DNA of 64,000 nt from positions 186,001 through 250,000 of the forward strand of contig NZ_JASBVP010000007.1 of the NCBI RefSeq assembly GCF_029961025.1, in the 5' to 3' direction. The first letter of the stretch is position 1. Each line of letters opens with the position of its first letter. Made by a program: the position numbers and the translations under genes. The stretch is from Mycobacterium sp. (lineage in GTDB: Bacteria; Actinomycetota; Actinomycetes; Mycobacteriales; Mycobacteriaceae). The notes under the pieces were generated by a model, which saw nothing but the letters and a program-made list of their open reading frames with translations, ran no database searches and was not told the origin of the DNA. Shown piece after piece: positions 18,751-29,077 of the stretch.

Positions 18751-19803
18751 TCAGGCGGGCAGCAGCCGGCGTAACTGTTCCAGGTAGCGCACCGACTCGT
18801 CGCGGTCTACCGCCAGGGTGTTGACCAACAGCGTCGTCACCCCGGCGTCGGCGAACGCGGCTACGCGTTCGGCGACCCATTGGCGCGGACCGACCAGCGA
18901 GATGGCCCGCGCCAACTCGTCGGGTACCGCATCGATGGCCTCCTTCTTGCGCCCGGCCAGATACAGCTCCTGAATCCGGTCGGCCACCGCGCCGAACCCG
19001 TAGCGGGTGGCCAGATTGTGGTAGAAGTTGCGCCCTTTGGCCCCCATGCCCCCGATATAAAGAGCCAGCTGGGGTTTGATCCACGCCAGCCGCTCGTCGA
19101 CGTCATCGCCGACGGCCAGCGCTGCGCCCACCATCACGTCCAGCGAGCCCAGCCCCGGATCCCGTTTGGCGTAACCGGATTCCAACGCGCTGCCCCACAC
19201 CGACCGGGCCTTCTCCGGATAGAAGAAAACCGGCTGCCAGCCCTCGGCGATCTCCGCGGTGAGTTCCACGTTCTTCGGTCCCAGCGCGGCAATCGATATT
19301 GGAATACGCTCGCGCACAGGACGATTGATGATGTGGAGCGGCTTGCCCAACCCTGACCCGCGGTCTGGCGGCAACGGGATTTGATAATACCTGCCGGTGT
19401 AGCGCACCGCCTCGCGGCGCCACACCTGCCGGCAAATCTCCACAACTTCGCGGGTTCGGCCCAGTGGGGCGTCGAACTGCACACCGTGAAAACCCTCGAT
19501 TACCTGCGGCCCGGAGGTGCCGATGCCCAAACGAAATCGGCCGCCGGACACGAAGTCCAAACCGGCGGCGGTCATTGCCAAAAGCGTCGGGGTGCGAGTG
19601 TATATCGGCAAGATCCCGGAGGCCAGCTCGATCGTCGACGTCTTGGCGGCCAGATATCCCAGCTGGCTGACGGCGTCAAAGGAATACGCCTCGGCGACCA
19701 CGGCGATGTCGATGCCGGACTTTTCCAGTTCGACGATCTGATCGGCGGCTTCGCGAAACCCGCCCGAGTAGTCCACGACGACGCCGATTCGCACCAACGA
19801 CAC
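18751..19803 (-). CDS. LLM-class (F420-dependent) oxidoreductase
   Basis: 350-aa luciferase-like monooxygenase TIM-barrel protein; in mycobacteria such proteins usually use F420 rather than FMN. The N-terminus RIGVVVDYSGGFREAADQI, the motif LPIYTRTPTLLAMTAAGLD and GRFRLGIGTSGPQVIEG fit the LLM family. The GTG start at 19803 is used. It lies 66 bp downstream of the alpha/beta-fold gene on the same strand and could share its transcript. Cofactor and substrate cannot be read from the sequence. I do not recall a gene here in M. tuberculosis. Confidence 0.85.
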   Translation of the reverse strand: MSLVRIGVVVDYSGGFREAADQIVELEKSGIDIAVVAEAYSFDAVSQLGYLAAKTSTIELASGILPIYTRTPTLLAMTAAGLDFVSGGRFRLGIGTSGPQVIEGFHGVQFDAPLGRTREVVEICRQVWRREAVRYTGRYYQIPLPPDRGSGLGKPLHIINRPVRERIPISIAALGPKNVELTAEIAEGWQPVFFYPEKARSVWGSALESGYAKRDPGLGSLDVMVGAALAVGDDVDERLAWIKPQLALYIGGMGAKGRNFYHNLATRYGFGAVADRIQELYLAGRKKEAIDAVPDELARAISLVGPRQWVAERVAAFADAGVTTLLVNTLAVDRDESVRYLEQLRRLLPA

Positions 19804-19869
19804 ATATCACGACGGGGACGCCGCGTTGCGGCGTCCCCCCTGGTTGTCCCGGCGTCGGCGCTACCGCTT

Positions 19870-20712
19870 CTACCGGTGCAGCAACGCGACAATTTTGTCC
19901 TCCGGGCTGGCGGGCTTCGCGACCTCGTCGGCGGGGGTGGTGTAGGGCAGACGCACGTCCGGGTCAGCGAAGGCGCGATAGGTGCTGTCGCCACCCAGCG
20001 TGGCGAGCAGATACCCGGTCAGCAGCGCCCGGACCGCGTTTTGCGTCGGGCGGTGCGGACCGCCCAGCCCGAACGCCTTCGTCAGCCGACGGCCCTCGGC
20101 CAGGCCCTCGGCCCGGCCTTTGCGGATAACCCGCAACACCGCGGTGCCCCACGCCTGTGAAAGCTCAACAGCGTTGAAGCGTAATGACTTTGCATCTCCC
20201 GGTGCACTGAAGATCACGCCCGGTACGGTCAGTGTCGCGGCGGGCTGTTGCGCGGACGGCGCGGTGACCGCCGGAAAGATGGCCGCCACCGCTGCCGGTT
20301 TGGGTCGCATGCCGGCCGCGGCGAACACCGCGGCCGAGCCACCGAAACCATGCCCCGCCAAACCGAGCTTGGCGGGGTGCACGCCGATGGCGCCGGGCCC
20401 CAGACGCACCCCCGACACGATGTCGAGCGCGGTGCCCAAATCGTAAGCCAGATTCAGCACCGAGGGCGCCGGTCCTCGTTCGGTGTCCGGGGCGGCGGCC
20501 ACGATGCCCCAGGACGCCAGGTGCTCCAGCAGACCGCCGTAGCGGCCCACGCCGGTGAGCCAGTCGTGGCCGAAGGCGATGGCGGGCAGCCTCGACCCCG
20601 CCGCGGGTGTGTACACCACCCCGGGCAGGCCGACAAACGCCAGGTCGCCACGCAAAACGCGGTGCGGGCCGCGGCGGGCGAGAGCGGCGGCGAGCGCGCG
20701 AAGGCTGGTCAC
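19870..20712 (-). CDS. alpha/beta-hydrolase-fold protein (Rv3438-like)
   Basis: 280-aa cytoplasmic protein of the dienelactone-hydrolase/lipase-like alpha/beta fold. The oxyanion-side motif FGHDWLTG and the elbow GLAGHGFGG are clear, but the elbow reads G-H-G122-F-G where a hydrolase has Ser or Cys, so the usual nucleophile is missing. The GTG start at 20712 gives VTSLRALAAAL; TACCGT lies exactly 6 bp upstream, the leaderless pattern, and the frame upstream is unconserved. It is divergent from glmS. Possibly a non-catalytic relative. Confidence 0.8.
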   Translation of the reverse strand: MTSLRALAAALARRGPHRVLRGDLAFVGLPGVVYTPAAGSRLPAIAFGHDWLTGVGRYGGLLEHLASWGIVAAAPDTERGPAPSVLNLAYDLGTALDIVSGVRLGPGAIGVHPAKLGLAGHGFGGSAAVFAAAGMRPKPAAVAAIFPAVTAPSAQQPAATLTVPGVIFSAPGDAKSLRFNAVELSQAWGTAVLRVIRKGRAEGLAEGRRLTKAFGLGGPHRPTQNAVRALLTGYLLATLGGDSTYRAFADPDVRLPYTTPADEVAKPASPEDKIVALLHR

Positions 20713-20806
20713 CCGTTGACGGTAGCGCACCGTGGCGGGCCGGCTCGACTGCCCGACGCGAGGGTGCCGGGCCGCCAGGACAGCCGTGCCCACGGCGGTG
20801 CTGCAC

Positions 20807-20820
20807 TACCCTGAGGGGCT
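20807..20820 (+). promoter_or_regulatory. -10 element directly before glmS
   Basis: TACCCT (20807-20812) ends 8 bp before the glmS ATG. The distance suggests transcription starts at or within a few bases of the start codon, so there is little or no leader; in particular there is no room for a glmS ribozyme of the Gram-positive type. Confidence 0.4.
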
Positions 20821-22689
20821 ATGTGCGGGATCGTCGGTTACGTCGGGTACCGCTGCGCCCGCGACGTCGTGATGAATGCGCTGCACCGGATGGAATACCG
20901 CGGCTACGACTCGGCCGGCATCGCCCTGGTCAACGGGAACGGCGCCCTGACCGTGCGCCGGCGCGCCGGGCGGCTGGCTAACCTGGACGCCGCGGTGGCC
21001 GAGATGGCGCCGGCGGCGCTGACCGGCACCACCGGTCTCGGTCACACCCGCTGGGCCACCCATGGGCACCCCACCGACCGCAACGCGCACCCGCACCGCG
21101 ATGCCGCCGGCAAAATCGCCGTCGTCCACAACGGCATCATCGAGAACTACGCGACCCTGCGCCGCGAACTGGAGTCATCCGGTGTGGAGTTCGCCAGCGA
21201 CACCGACACCGAGGTTGCGGTGCACCTGGTCTCGCAGGCGTATCGCCATGGCGACACCGCCGGTGACTTCGTCGCCTCGGTGCTGGCCGTGCTGCGCCGA
21301 CTGGAGGGCCACTTCACCCTGGTGTTCGCCAACGCCGATGAGCCCGGCACCATCGTGGCGGCCCGCCGCTCGACGCCGCTGGTGCTTGGGATCGGCGAGC
21401 GGGAAATGTTCGTCGGCTCCGACGTGGCGGCGTTCATCGAGCACACCCGCGAGGCCGTCGAACTGGGTCCGGACCAGGCGGTGGTGATCACCGCCGACGG
21501 CTATCGGATCAGCGACTTTCACGGCAACCCCGACGACGCGAGCGCCCGCCGGTTTCACATCGACTGGGATCTGGCGGCCGCCGAGAAGGGCGGCTACGCG
21601 TACTTCATGCTCAAGGAGATCGCCGAACAGCCCGCCGCGGTGGCCGACACCCTGTTGGGCCATTTCGTCGACGGCCGGATCGTGCTCGACGAGCAGCGGC
21701 TCTCCGACCAGGAGCTGCGCGACATCGACAAGGTGTTCGTGGTCGCCTGCGGCACCGCGTATCACTCGGGGCTGTTGGCCAAGTACGCGATCGAGCATTG
21801 GACCCGGCTGCCGGTGGAGGTGGAAGTCGCCAGTGAATTCCGCTACCGGGATCCCGTGCTGGACCGCAGCACCCTGGTGGTGGCCATCTCCCAGTCGGGG
21901 GAGACCGCCGACACCCTGGAGGCGGTGCGGCATGCCAAGGCGCAGAAGGCCAAGGTGCTGGCGATCTGCAACACCAACGGCTCGCAGATCCCGCGCGAAT
22001 GCGATGCGGTGCTCTACACCCGCGCCGGCCCCGAGATCGCCGTGGCCGCCACGAAAACGTTTCTGGCGCAGATCGTCGCCAATTACCTGCTGGGACTGGC
22101 GTTGGCGCAGGCCCGCGGGACCAAATACCCCGACGAGGTCGAGCGCGAGTACCGCGAGCTGGAATCCATGGCCGATCAGGTAGCCCGGGTGCTCACCGGG
22201 ATCGAGCCGGTGGTCGCGCTGGGGCACCGTTTCGCCCGGGCCTCGACGATCCTGTTCCTGGGTCGCCACGTCGGTTACCCGGTGGCGCTGGAAGGGGCGT
22301 TGAAACTCAAGGAACTGGCCTACATGCACGCCGAGGGCTTCGCCGCCGGCGAGCTCAAGCACGGCCCGATCGCGCTGATCGAAGACGGCCTGCCGGTCAT
22401 CGTCGTGATGCCCTCGCCGAAGAACTCCGCCACTTTGCACACCAAGCTGCTATCCAATATCCGTGAGATCCAGGCCCGCGGCGCGACCACCATCGTGATT
22501 GCCGAGGAGGGCGACGATACGGTCCGTCCCTACGCGGACCATTTGATCGAAATTCCTGCGGCGTCGACGCTTTTTCAACCGCTGCTGGCCACCGTCCCGC
22601 TGCAGGTGTTCGCCGCGTCGGTGGCCCAGGCCCGCGGCTACGACGTCGACAAGCCGCGCAATCTCGCCAAGTCCGTCACCGTCGAATAG
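20821..22689 (+). CDS. glmS: glutamine--fructose-6-phosphate aminotransferase
   Basis: Makes glucosamine-6-phosphate from fructose-6-phosphate and glutamine, the first step to UDP-GlcNAc. Class II glutamine amidotransferase domain at the N-terminus with the nucleophile Cys2 (MCGIVGYVG). Two SIS isomerase domains follow (AISQSGETADTL in the first, GRHVGYPVALEGALKLKE in the second), and the C-terminus ends KPRNLAKSVTVE. 622 aa, the normal length. It feeds glmM, encoded upstream. Confidence 0.98.
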   Translation: MCGIVGYVGYRCARDVVMNALHRMEYRGYDSAGIALVNGNGALTVRRRAGRLANLDAAVAEMAPAALTGTTGLGHTRWATHGHPTDRNAHPHRDAAGKIAVVHNGIIENYATLRRELESSGVEFASDTDTEVAVHLVSQAYRHGDTAGDFVASVLAVLRRLEGHFTLVFANADEPGTIVAARRSTPLVLGIGEREMFVGSDVAAFIEHTREAVELGPDQAVVITADGYRISDFHGNPDDASARRFHIDWDLAAAEKGGYAYFMLKEIAEQPAAVADTLLGHFVDGRIVLDEQRLSDQELRDIDKVFVVACGTAYHSGLLAKYAIEHWTRLPVEVEVASEFRYRDPVLDRSTLVVAISQSGETADTLEAVRHAKAQKAKVLAICNTNGSQIPRECDAVLYTRAGPEIAVAATKTFLAQIVANYLLGLALAQARGTKYPDEVEREYRELESMADQVARVLTGIEPVVALGHRFARASTILFLGRHVGYPVALEGALKLKELAYMHAEGFAAGELKHGPIALIEDGLPVIVVMPSPKNSATLHTKLLSNIREIQARGATTIVIAEEGDDTVRPYADHLIEIPAASTLFQPLLATVPLQVFAASVAQARGYDVDKPRNLAKSVTVE

Positions 22690-22774
22690 CGGAGCTGCGC
22701 TGCGGAGCAACCGAATGCGGGTCGTCGGCTTCACCCCGTTGCGTCCATTGTCAGGGCGCAGGGACGGTGGCGTC

Positions 22775-23701
22775 CTAGTCGCGGCTGGCGGTGACGTAGG
22801 CCAGCGCGTCGAGCACCGTCGCCTCCTCTTCGTCGTCGGCTGGGGCTGGAAAGCCTTGGGAGGAAAGTAGTTCCGCCGCGGCGATGGTAGTGGTGTGCCA
22901 GCCGCGGGCGCTGAGGTATGCGGCCACGTCGTTGCGGTCACCCGGATACCACAGGTCCGTTATCTCCAGGTCCAACCCGTGCTCACGCCAGCCATCGGCG
23001 AACCGGCGCATCCGCTGCGCCAACATCGGCATCACCCGGCCGGCGGCTGCCATGTTCTCGGTGGCCAACCGGCTGTGCACCGCGCTGAGCAGGGTGATGT
23101 TGTCCAGAAGGCGGTCCTGGGCGTCCGGCGGCAGGAACGGCATCAGGCCTTCGGCGCTCCACGCGGTGGGCTGGGCCGGGTCGAAACCGGCTGCCGTCAA
23201 CGCGGCCGGCCAGTCCTGGCGCAAATCGACGGGCACTGTTCGCCGCTCGGCGGTCGGGGAAGCGCCCAACTGTGCCAGCGTTCTGGTCTTGAACTCGATG
23301 ACCTGCGGCTGGTCGATCTCATACACCGTGGTCCCGGCCGGCCAGGCGAGCCGATACGCGCGGGCGTCCAGGCCTGAGGCCAAGATGACCGCCTGACGGA
23401 TTCCGCTCGCGGTGGCCGCGGTGAAAAAGTCGTCGAAGTATCGGGTGCGCGCCGCCATCATCTCGCCCATCCGCGCCATCCCCCACGCGCCACCGTCGTC
23501 GACCTCGGCGGGATCCAACTCGCCGGTGACCAAGCGGGTGAAGAAATCCACCCCCACCGCCCGGACCAGCGGCTCGGCGAACGGGTCATTGATCAACGGG
23601 TTGGGGCCACGACTGGCCAAAGCGCGTCCCACCGCGACGCCGGTTGCGGTGGCTCCTACGCTGGTCGCGAGATCCCAGGTGTCGTTGTCCGTGCGTGGCA
23701 T
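22775..23701 (-). CDS. SAM-dependent methyltransferase, LCMT/Rv0726c-like family
   Basis: 308-aa class I methyltransferase of the family greatly expanded in mycobacteria (leucine carboxyl methyltransferase-like). Family features: [17 protein letters not shown] at the N-terminus, [16 protein letters not shown]-binding [13 protein letters not shown], and YEIDQPQV acidic loop. The ATG at 23701 is chosen because GGAAGGGAG lies at Shine-Dalgarno distance; the frame opens 5 codons further. It is convergent with glmS. The AT-rich stretch between it and nnr probably holds its promoter. The methylated substrate is unknown. Confidence 0.88.
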   Translation of the reverse strand: MPRTDNDTWDLATSVGATATGVAVGRALASRGPNPLINDPFAEPLVRAVGVDFFTRLVTGELDPAEVDDGGAWGMARMGEMMAARTRYFDDFFTAATASGIRQAVILASGLDARAYRLAWPAGTTVYEIDQPQVIEFKTRTLAQLGASPTAERRTVPVDLRQDWPAALTAAGFDPAQPTAWSAEGLMPFLPPDAQDRLLDNITLLSAVHSRLATENMAAAGRVMPMLAQRMRRFADGWREHGLDLEITDLWYPGDRNDVAAYLSARGWHTTTIAAAELLSSQGFPAPADDEEEATVLDALAYVTASRD

Positions 23702-23853
23702 GGCACTCCCTTCCAAAATTAGTTAGCAAATTTAACTTCAGTCTTATCGTCGACTGTACGCGGCAACCTGAGCGTGGCGGCCCGGCCGGGTAGCGCCGGT
23801 GAAGTTTCGGTGCCGGCCAACGCATCGCCCGCAGGCGTGGAATCCTGGCGGTG

Positions 23854-25287
23854 ATGCGCTCCTACTACTGCGTTGACACCATCCGTGCGGCCGAGGCGCC
23901 GCTGCTGGCCAGCCTGCCGGACGGCGCACTGATGCGGCGGGCCGCTTTCGGGCTGGCCACCGCGTGCATCCGGGAGTTGGTCGCCCGCACCGGCGGGGTC
24001 GCCGGCCGGCGGGTGTGCGCGGTGGTCGGATCCGGCGACAACGGCGGCGACGCGCTGTGGGCGGCGACCTTCCTGCGCCGCCGCGGGGCCGCCGCCGACG
24101 CGGTGCTGCTCAACCCGCAGCGCGCCCACCGCACGGCGTTGGCGGCGTTCCGCAAGGCCGGTGGACGGGTTGTGCAACGGGTCGCGACCGAGAAGACCGA
24201 TCTGGTCATCGACGGCGTGGTGGGTATCTCGGGCTCCGGGCCATTGCGCCCGGAGGCGGCCGAGGTGTTCGCCGCCCTGGAAGCCCCGGGGGCGGGTGGG
24301 ATCCCGGTGGTGGCCGTCGACATTCCCAGCGGTATCGACGTGCACACCGGGGCGATCACCGGCCCCGCCGTGCATGCCGCGCTGACCGTCACCTTCGGCG
24401 GGCTCAAACCCGTGCATGCGCTCGCCGACTGCGGCCGCGTCGAGTTGGTCGATATCGGACTCGACCTGCCGCCGGCCGACGTGCTGGGTTTCGAGGCCGC
24501 CGACGTCAAGGCCCGCTGGCCGGTGCCCGGCCCCACCGACGACAAGTACACCCAGGGAGTAACCGGCATCCTGGCGGGCTCGTCGAGGTATCCGGGTGCG
24601 GCCGTGCTGTGCACCGGCGGCGCGGTCGCGGCCACCTCCGGCATGGTCCGCTACGCGGGCAGCGCGCTGCGTGAGGTGCTCGCGCACTGGCCGGAAGTCG
24701 TCGCCGCGCCCACCGCCGCCGCCTGTGGGCGAGTCCAGGCCTGGGTCGTGGGCCCGGGCATCGGGACCGACCAGGACGCCGCCGCCGCGCTGTGGTACGC
24801 CCTGGACACCGACCTGCCCGTCATCGTCGACGCCGACGGGCTGACTTTGGTGGCGGCTCACCCGGAGCCGGTGGTCAACCGCGACGCGCCGACGGTGCTG
24901 ACACCGCATGCCGGGGAGTTCTCCCGGCTGGCCGGCGGGCCACCCGGTGAGGACCGGGTGGGCGCCGCCCGTGAGCTCGCCGCCAGGCTGCAAGCGACCG
25001 TGCTGTTGAAGGGGAATGTCACCGTGATCGCCGATCCCGGCGGCCCGGTCTACTTAAACCCGGCCGGCCAGTCGTGGGCGGCCACCGCCGGATCCGGTGA
25101 CGTGCTGTCCGGCATGATCGGTGCGCTGCTGGCCGCCGGACTGCCGGCGGCCGAGGCGGCCGCCGCGGCGGCGTTCGTGCACGCGCGGGCGGCGAACCTG
25201 TCGGCCGCCGATCCCGGTCCCGGCCCCGCGCCAACGTCGGCGTCACGCATCATCGAGCACATCCGAGCCGCCGTGGCCGGCCTCTAG
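23854..25287 (+). CDS. nnr: bifunctional NAD(P)H-hydrate epimerase / ADP-dependent dehydratase
   Basis: Repairs hydrated NAD(P)H. The N-terminal YjeF_N epimerase domain (residues ~1-215) has VVGSGDNGGDALWAA and VVAVDIPSGIDVHTG. The C-terminal ADP-dependent dehydratase domain of the ribokinase fold (~225-477) has GSSRYPGAAVLC, DADGLTLV, LTPHAGEF and the TAGSGDVLSGMIGA motif. I use ATG 23854; a GTG directly before it is in frame and would add one residue. It matches Rv3433c and precedes gadB by 42 bp. Confidence 0.95.
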   Translation: MRSYYCVDTIRAAEAPLLASLPDGALMRRAAFGLATACIRELVARTGGVAGRRVCAVVGSGDNGGDALWAATFLRRRGAAADAVLLNPQRAHRTALAAFRKAGGRVVQRVATEKTDLVIDGVVGISGSGPLRPEAAEVFAALEAPGAGGIPVVAVDIPSGIDVHTGAITGPAVHAALTVTFGGLKPVHALADCGRVELVDIGLDLPPADVLGFEAADVKARWPVPGPTDDKYTQGVTGILAGSSRYPGAAVLCTGGAVAATSGMVRYAGSALREVLAHWPEVVAAPTAAACGRVQAWVVGPGIGTDQDAAAALWYALDTDLPVIVDADGLTLVAAHPEPVVNRDAPTVLTPHAGEFSRLAGGPPGEDRVGAARELAARLQATVLLKGNVTVIADPGGPVYLNPAGQSWAATAGSGDVLSGMIGALLAAGLPAAEAAAAAAFVHARAANLSAADPGPGPAPTSASRIIEHIRAAVAGL

Positions 25288-25329
25288 CGGCCGCACCGAC
25301 GACGCGAGAAACGTGAGAAAGGATCTGCC

Positions 25330-26721
25330 GTGCCCCAGACCGTGCCCCAGCACCCGCCCATCCCGCACTCGATCAGCCCCGCCTACACCGGGCGGCTGTT
25401 CACCGCCCCGGTCCCGGCGCTACGGCTGCCCGACGAGTCGATGGATCCCGAGGCCGCTTACCGCTTCGTGCACGACGAGCTGATGCTGGACGGCAGTTCC
25501 CGGCTGAACCTGGCCACCTTCGTCACCACCTGGATGGATCCCGAGGCCGAGAAGCTGATGGCCGAGGCGTTCGACAAGAACATGATCGACAAGGACGAAT
25601 ACCCGGCCACCGCGGCCATCGAAGCGCGCTGTGTGTCGATGGTGGCCGACCTCTTCCACGCCGAGGGCTTGCGTGACGACGACCCCACCAGCGCCACCGG
25701 GGTCTCCACCATCGGGTCTTCCGAGGCGGTGATGCTCGGCGGGCTGGCGTTGAAATGGCGCTGGCGAGAGCGCGTCGGCGCCGGCTGGAAAGGCCGCACC
25801 CCCAATTTGGTGATGGGCTCCAACGTGCAAGTGGTCTGGGAGAAGTTCTGCCGCTACTTCGACGTCGAGCCCCGATATCTGCCGATGGAAAAGGGCCGCT
25901 ACGTGATCACCCCCGAGCAAGTGGTCGAGGCGGTCGACGAGGACACCATCGGCGTGGTGGCGATCCTGGGCACCACCTTCACCGGGGAACTGGAGCCGGT
26001 CGCGGAGATCTGCGCGGCCCTGGACACCCTGGCGGCCGGCGGCGGTGTGGACGTGCCGGTGCACGTCGACGCGGCCAGCGGGGGTTTCGCGGTGCCGTTT
26101 TTGCACCCGGGCCTGGTGTGGGATTTTCGGCTGCCCCGGGTGGTGTCCATCAACGTCAGCGGCCACAAATACGGGCTGACCTACCCCGGCATCGGATTCA
26201 TCGTGTGGCGCAGCCACGAACATCTGCCCGAGGAACTGATCTTTCGGGTCAATTACCTGGGCGGGGATATGCCGACGTTCACGCTGAACTTCTCCCGCCC
26301 GGGCAACCAGGTGGTGGGGCAGTACTACAACTTCCTGCGGCTGGGCCGTGAGGGCTACACCCAGGTGATGCGGACGCTGTCGCAGACCGCGCGCTGGTTG
26401 GCTGACCGGCTCGCCGCCAGCGGGCAGTTCGAGCTGATCTCGGACGGTTCGGCGATCCCGGTGGTGTGCGCCCGGCTTCGCGGGGCCCGCGACTACACCG
26501 AGTTCGACGTTTCCCACGAGCTGCGGACCTGTGGCTGGCAGGTGCCCGCCTACACCATGCCGGCCGATGCCGAGGACGTCTCCGTGCTGCGCATCGTGGT
26601 GCGGGAGGGCTTCTCCGCGGACCTGGCCCGGGCGCTGGGCGACCACATCATCACCGCGTTGTCCCATCTGGACCGGCTCAAACCCGGTGGCTACTTCACC
26701 GCCAGGCACTTCGCCCACTGA
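25330..26721 (+). CDS. gadB: glutamate decarboxylase (PLP-dependent)
   Basis: Group II PLP-dependent decarboxylase that converts glutamate to GABA and consumes a proton; linked to acid resistance in other bacteria. The PLP lysine is K280 in SGHKYG; HVDAASGGF provides the PLP-binding Asp. N-terminal SISPAYTGRLFTAPVPALRLP and the C-terminal tail with FTARHFAH are as in GadB. 463 aa. The GTG start at 25330 is preceded by AGAAAGGAT at good Shine-Dalgarno spacing. No cognate glutamate/GABA antiporter is next to it. Confidence 0.95.
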   Translation: MPQTVPQHPPIPHSISPAYTGRLFTAPVPALRLPDESMDPEAAYRFVHDELMLDGSSRLNLATFVTTWMDPEAEKLMAEAFDKNMIDKDEYPATAAIEARCVSMVADLFHAEGLRDDDPTSATGVSTIGSSEAVMLGGLALKWRWRERVGAGWKGRTPNLVMGSNVQVVWEKFCRYFDVEPRYLPMEKGRYVITPEQVVEAVDEDTIGVVAILGTTFTGELEPVAEICAALDTLAAGGGVDVPVHVDAASGGFAVPFLHPGLVWDFRLPRVVSINVSGHKYGLTYPGIGFIVWRSHEHLPEELIFRVNYLGGDMPTFTLNFSRPGNQVVGQYYNFLRLGREGYTQVMRTLSQTARWLADRLAASGQFELISDGSAIPVVCARLRGARDYTEFDVSHELRTCGWQVPAYTMPADAEDVSVLRIVVREGFSADLARALGDHIITALSHLDRLKPGGYFTARHFAH

Positions 26722-26796
26722 CGCCCGGCGGCAACGCGGCGTCACCGGGCCGGTGCGGCCGTCGGCGCTTCTGGGACAATCGGGTGCGAGACACTC

Positions 26797-27975
26797 ATGC
26801 AGACAACCCCGCTGTCCGCTACGGCACCGACGTCCGCCGGCCTGCTCGCCGAGGCGGCGGTGGATCTGCGGGCCGTCGCGCACAATGTGCGGCTGCTGCG
26901 CGAGCGTGCCGGGTCCGCGCAGCTGATGGCGGTCGTCAAAGCCGACGGCTACGGGCACGGCGCGGTGCCCGTCGCCCGCACCGCACTGGCGGCCGGAGCC
27001 GCCGAGCTCGGCGTGGCCACCATCGACGAGGCGCTGCAGCTGCGGGCCGACGGCATTACCGCACCGGTGCTGGCGTGGCTGCACCGGCCCGGGACCGATT
27101 TCGGGCCCGCGCTGCGGGCCGGTGTGCAGATCGCGGTGTCCTCGGTGCGCCAACTCGCGGAACTGCTCGACGCGGTGCGCCGGACCGGTCAGCCGGCAAC
27201 GGTGACCGTCAAGGTCGACACCGGGCTGAACCGCAACGGGGTGGGCGCGGACCAATTCCCGCAGCTGCTGACGGCGTTGCGCCGGGCCGCCGGTGACGAC
27301 GCCATCCGGTTGCGGGGCATCATGTCGCATTTGGTGTATGCCGATAATCCCGACCATCCGACCAACGAGGCTCAGGCCCAACGGTTTCGCGAGATGCTGA
27401 GCCAGGCCGACAGCCAGGGGGTGCGCTTCGAGGTGGCGCACCTGGCGAATTCGTCGGCCACGCTGACTCGGCCCGACATGGCGTTCGACCTGGTGCGGCC
27501 GGGGATCGCCATCTACGGGCTCAGCCCCATCCCCGGGCGCGGCGATATGGGCTTGGTGCCGGCGATGACGGTGAAATGCGCGGTCGCACTGGTACGCGCG
27601 ATCCGCGCCGGGGAGGGGGTGTCCTACGGGCACACCTGGATCGCCGAGCGCGACACCGCCGTGGCGTTGCTGCCGGTCGGCTACGCCGACGGCGTGTTCC
27701 GGGCGCTGGGCGGGCGCCTGGAGGTGCTGATCAACGGTAAGCGCCGACGTGGGGTCGGGCGGATATGCATGGACCAATTCGTCGTCGATCTCGGCCCCGG
27801 CAAGGTCGACGTGGCCGAGGGGGATGAGGCGATTTTGTTCGGGCCCGGCACCCACGGCGAACCCACCGCCCAGGACTGGGCCGACCTGCTCGACACCATC
27901 CACTACGAGGTGGTGACCAGTCCCCGGGGACGCATTATCAGGACGTATCGCGAGGCCGAAACCGTTGAGCGATAA
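26797..27975 (+). CDS. alr: alanine racemase
   Basis: PLP enzyme interconverting L- and D-alanine for peptidoglycan; target of D-cycloserine. The PLP lysine K48 lies in [10 protein letters not shown] and the second catalytic residue Tyr in GVSYGHTW. Also present: MSHLVYAD, and [11 protein letters not shown] near the C-terminus. 392 aa from the ATG at 26797. The stop overlaps the next gene by 11 bp, tying it to the hydrolase and the t6A genes downstream. Confidence 0.96.
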   Translation: MQTTPLSATAPTSAGLLAEAAVDLRAVAHNVRLLRERAGSAQLMAVVKADGYGHGAVPVARTALAAGAAELGVATIDEALQLRADGITAPVLAWLHRPGTDFGPALRAGVQIAVSSVRQLAELLDAVRRTGQPATVTVKVDTGLNRNGVGADQFPQLLTALRRAAGDDAIRLRGIMSHLVYADNPDHPTNEAQAQRFREMLSQADSQGVRFEVAHLANSSATLTRPDMAFDLVRPGIAIYGLSPIPGRGDMGLVPAMTVKCAVALVRAIRAGEGVSYGHTWIAERDTAVALLPVGYADGVFRALGGRLEVLINGKRRRGVGRICMDQFVVDLGPGKVDVAEGDEAILFGPGTHGEPTAQDWADLLDTIHYEVVTSPRGRIIRTYREAETVER

Positions 27976-29077
27976 CGGTGCGCGGCGGGTGCGGTGGCGC
28001 ACGCGCTGGCTGGCGGGTGCTGCCGGGTTGACCGCGGTGGGCGCGGTCGCCGGGGCCGGCATCGCGCGCTCGATGACCCGGCACACCACCGCCGAGGACC
28101 CGTACGCGGGCGAGGATTTCACGATGCTCGACGGCGACCGGAACTCGTGGGTGAGCACCCCCGACGGGGTGACGTTGGCGGTGCGCGACGTCGGGCCGAG
28201 GGACGCCCGGCTGACCGTGGTGTTCATCCACGGATTCTGTTTGCGCATGGATTCGTTTTATTTCCAGCGGGTTCGGCTAACCGACGAGTGGGGTCCGCAG
28301 GTGCGGATGGTTTTCTACGACCAGCGCGGGCATGGCCGTTCCGGCGAAGCCTCCCCCGACACCTATACGGTGCCGCAGCTCGGTGTGGACTTGGAGACGG
28401 TGCTGCGGGCCGCGGTGCCGCGCGGCCCGGTGATTCTGGTCGGGCATTCCATGGGCGGCATGACGGTGCTGTCGCACGCCCGGCAGTTCCCGCACCACTA
28501 CGGCAGCCGTATCGTGGGCGCCGCGTTGATTTCCTCCGCCGCCAAAGGCGTGTCGCGATCCCCGCTGGGCGAGATCCTGAGGAATCCGGCGCTGGAGGCC
28601 GTGCAGCTCACCGTCCGGTACGCGCCGAATCTGGTGCACCGCGGGCGGGGCGTGGCCCGGCCGTTGATCGGACCGATCCTGCGGGCCGCCTCCTACGGTA
28701 ACGAAAAGATCAGCCCGAGCGTGGTGGCGTTCTCCGAGCAGATGATGCACGACACCCCGATCGCCACCGTGGTGGGTTTTCTGCACGCGCTGGAGGTGCA
28801 CGATGAAAGCGCGGCGTTGCCCACGCTTTCGAGAATCCCGACGCTGATCGCCTGCGGTGAGCACGACCTGCTCACCCCGCCGGGGTACTCCAGGGCGATG
28901 GCCGCCGCGCTCTGGGACGCCGAACTGGACATCGTTCCTGACGCCGGGCATCTGGTGCAGCTGGAACAACCCGACGCCATCAACGACGGGTTGATCCGGC
29001 TGGTGGAGCGGGCCACCCCGGGCAGACTGGTCGCATTGACCCGGCGGTTGCGTGAGCGAGCCCGCCCTCATGTGTGA
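27965..29077 (+). CDS. alpha/beta hydrolase with N-terminal membrane anchor
   Basis: 370-aa alpha/beta-hydrolase. A hydrophobic helix ([20 protein letters not shown], residues ~15-34) after a basic N-terminus suggests a membrane anchor or uncleaved signal. The catalytic core has [12 protein letters not shown] oxyanion region, YDQRGHGRS, nucleophile Ser162 in GHSMGG, an acid in [10 protein letters not shown], and His in [11 protein letters not shown], so all triad members are present. It starts with TTG inside the alr 3' end and overlaps tsaE by 26 bp. It may act on peptidoglycan or lipid esters; substrate unknown. I do not recall it at this position in M. tuberculosis. Confidence 0.85.
   Translation: MSDNGARRVRWRTRWLAGAAGLTAVGAVAGAGIARSMTRHTTAEDPYAGEDFTMLDGDRNSWVSTPDGVTLAVRDVGPRDARLTVVFIHGFCLRMDSFYFQRVRLTDEWGPQVRMVFYDQRGHGRSGEASPDTYTVPQLGVDLETVLRAAVPRGPVILVGHSMGGMTVLSHARQFPHHYGSRIVGAALISSAAKGVSRSPLGEILRNPALEAVQLTVRYAPNLVHRGRGVARPLIGPILRAASYGNEKISPSVVAFSEQMMHDTPIATVVGFLHALEVHDESAALPTLSRIPTLIACGEHDLLTPPGYSRAMAAALWDAELDIVPDAGHLVQLEQPDAINDGLIRLVERATPGRLVALTRRLRERARPHV

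Noticed and set aside
20761..20820. Possible glmS riboswitch-ribozyme upstream of glmS
   Set aside because: A -10-like TACCCT lies 8 bp before the ATG and the divergent gene starts about 110 bp upstream; no ribozyme-like structure seen.
25420..28248. 942-residue open frame on the minus strand across gadB and alr
   Set aside because: It lies antisense to two clear enzymes, is low-complexity in Arg/Gly/His and shows no domain. Long antisense frames are expected at this GC content.
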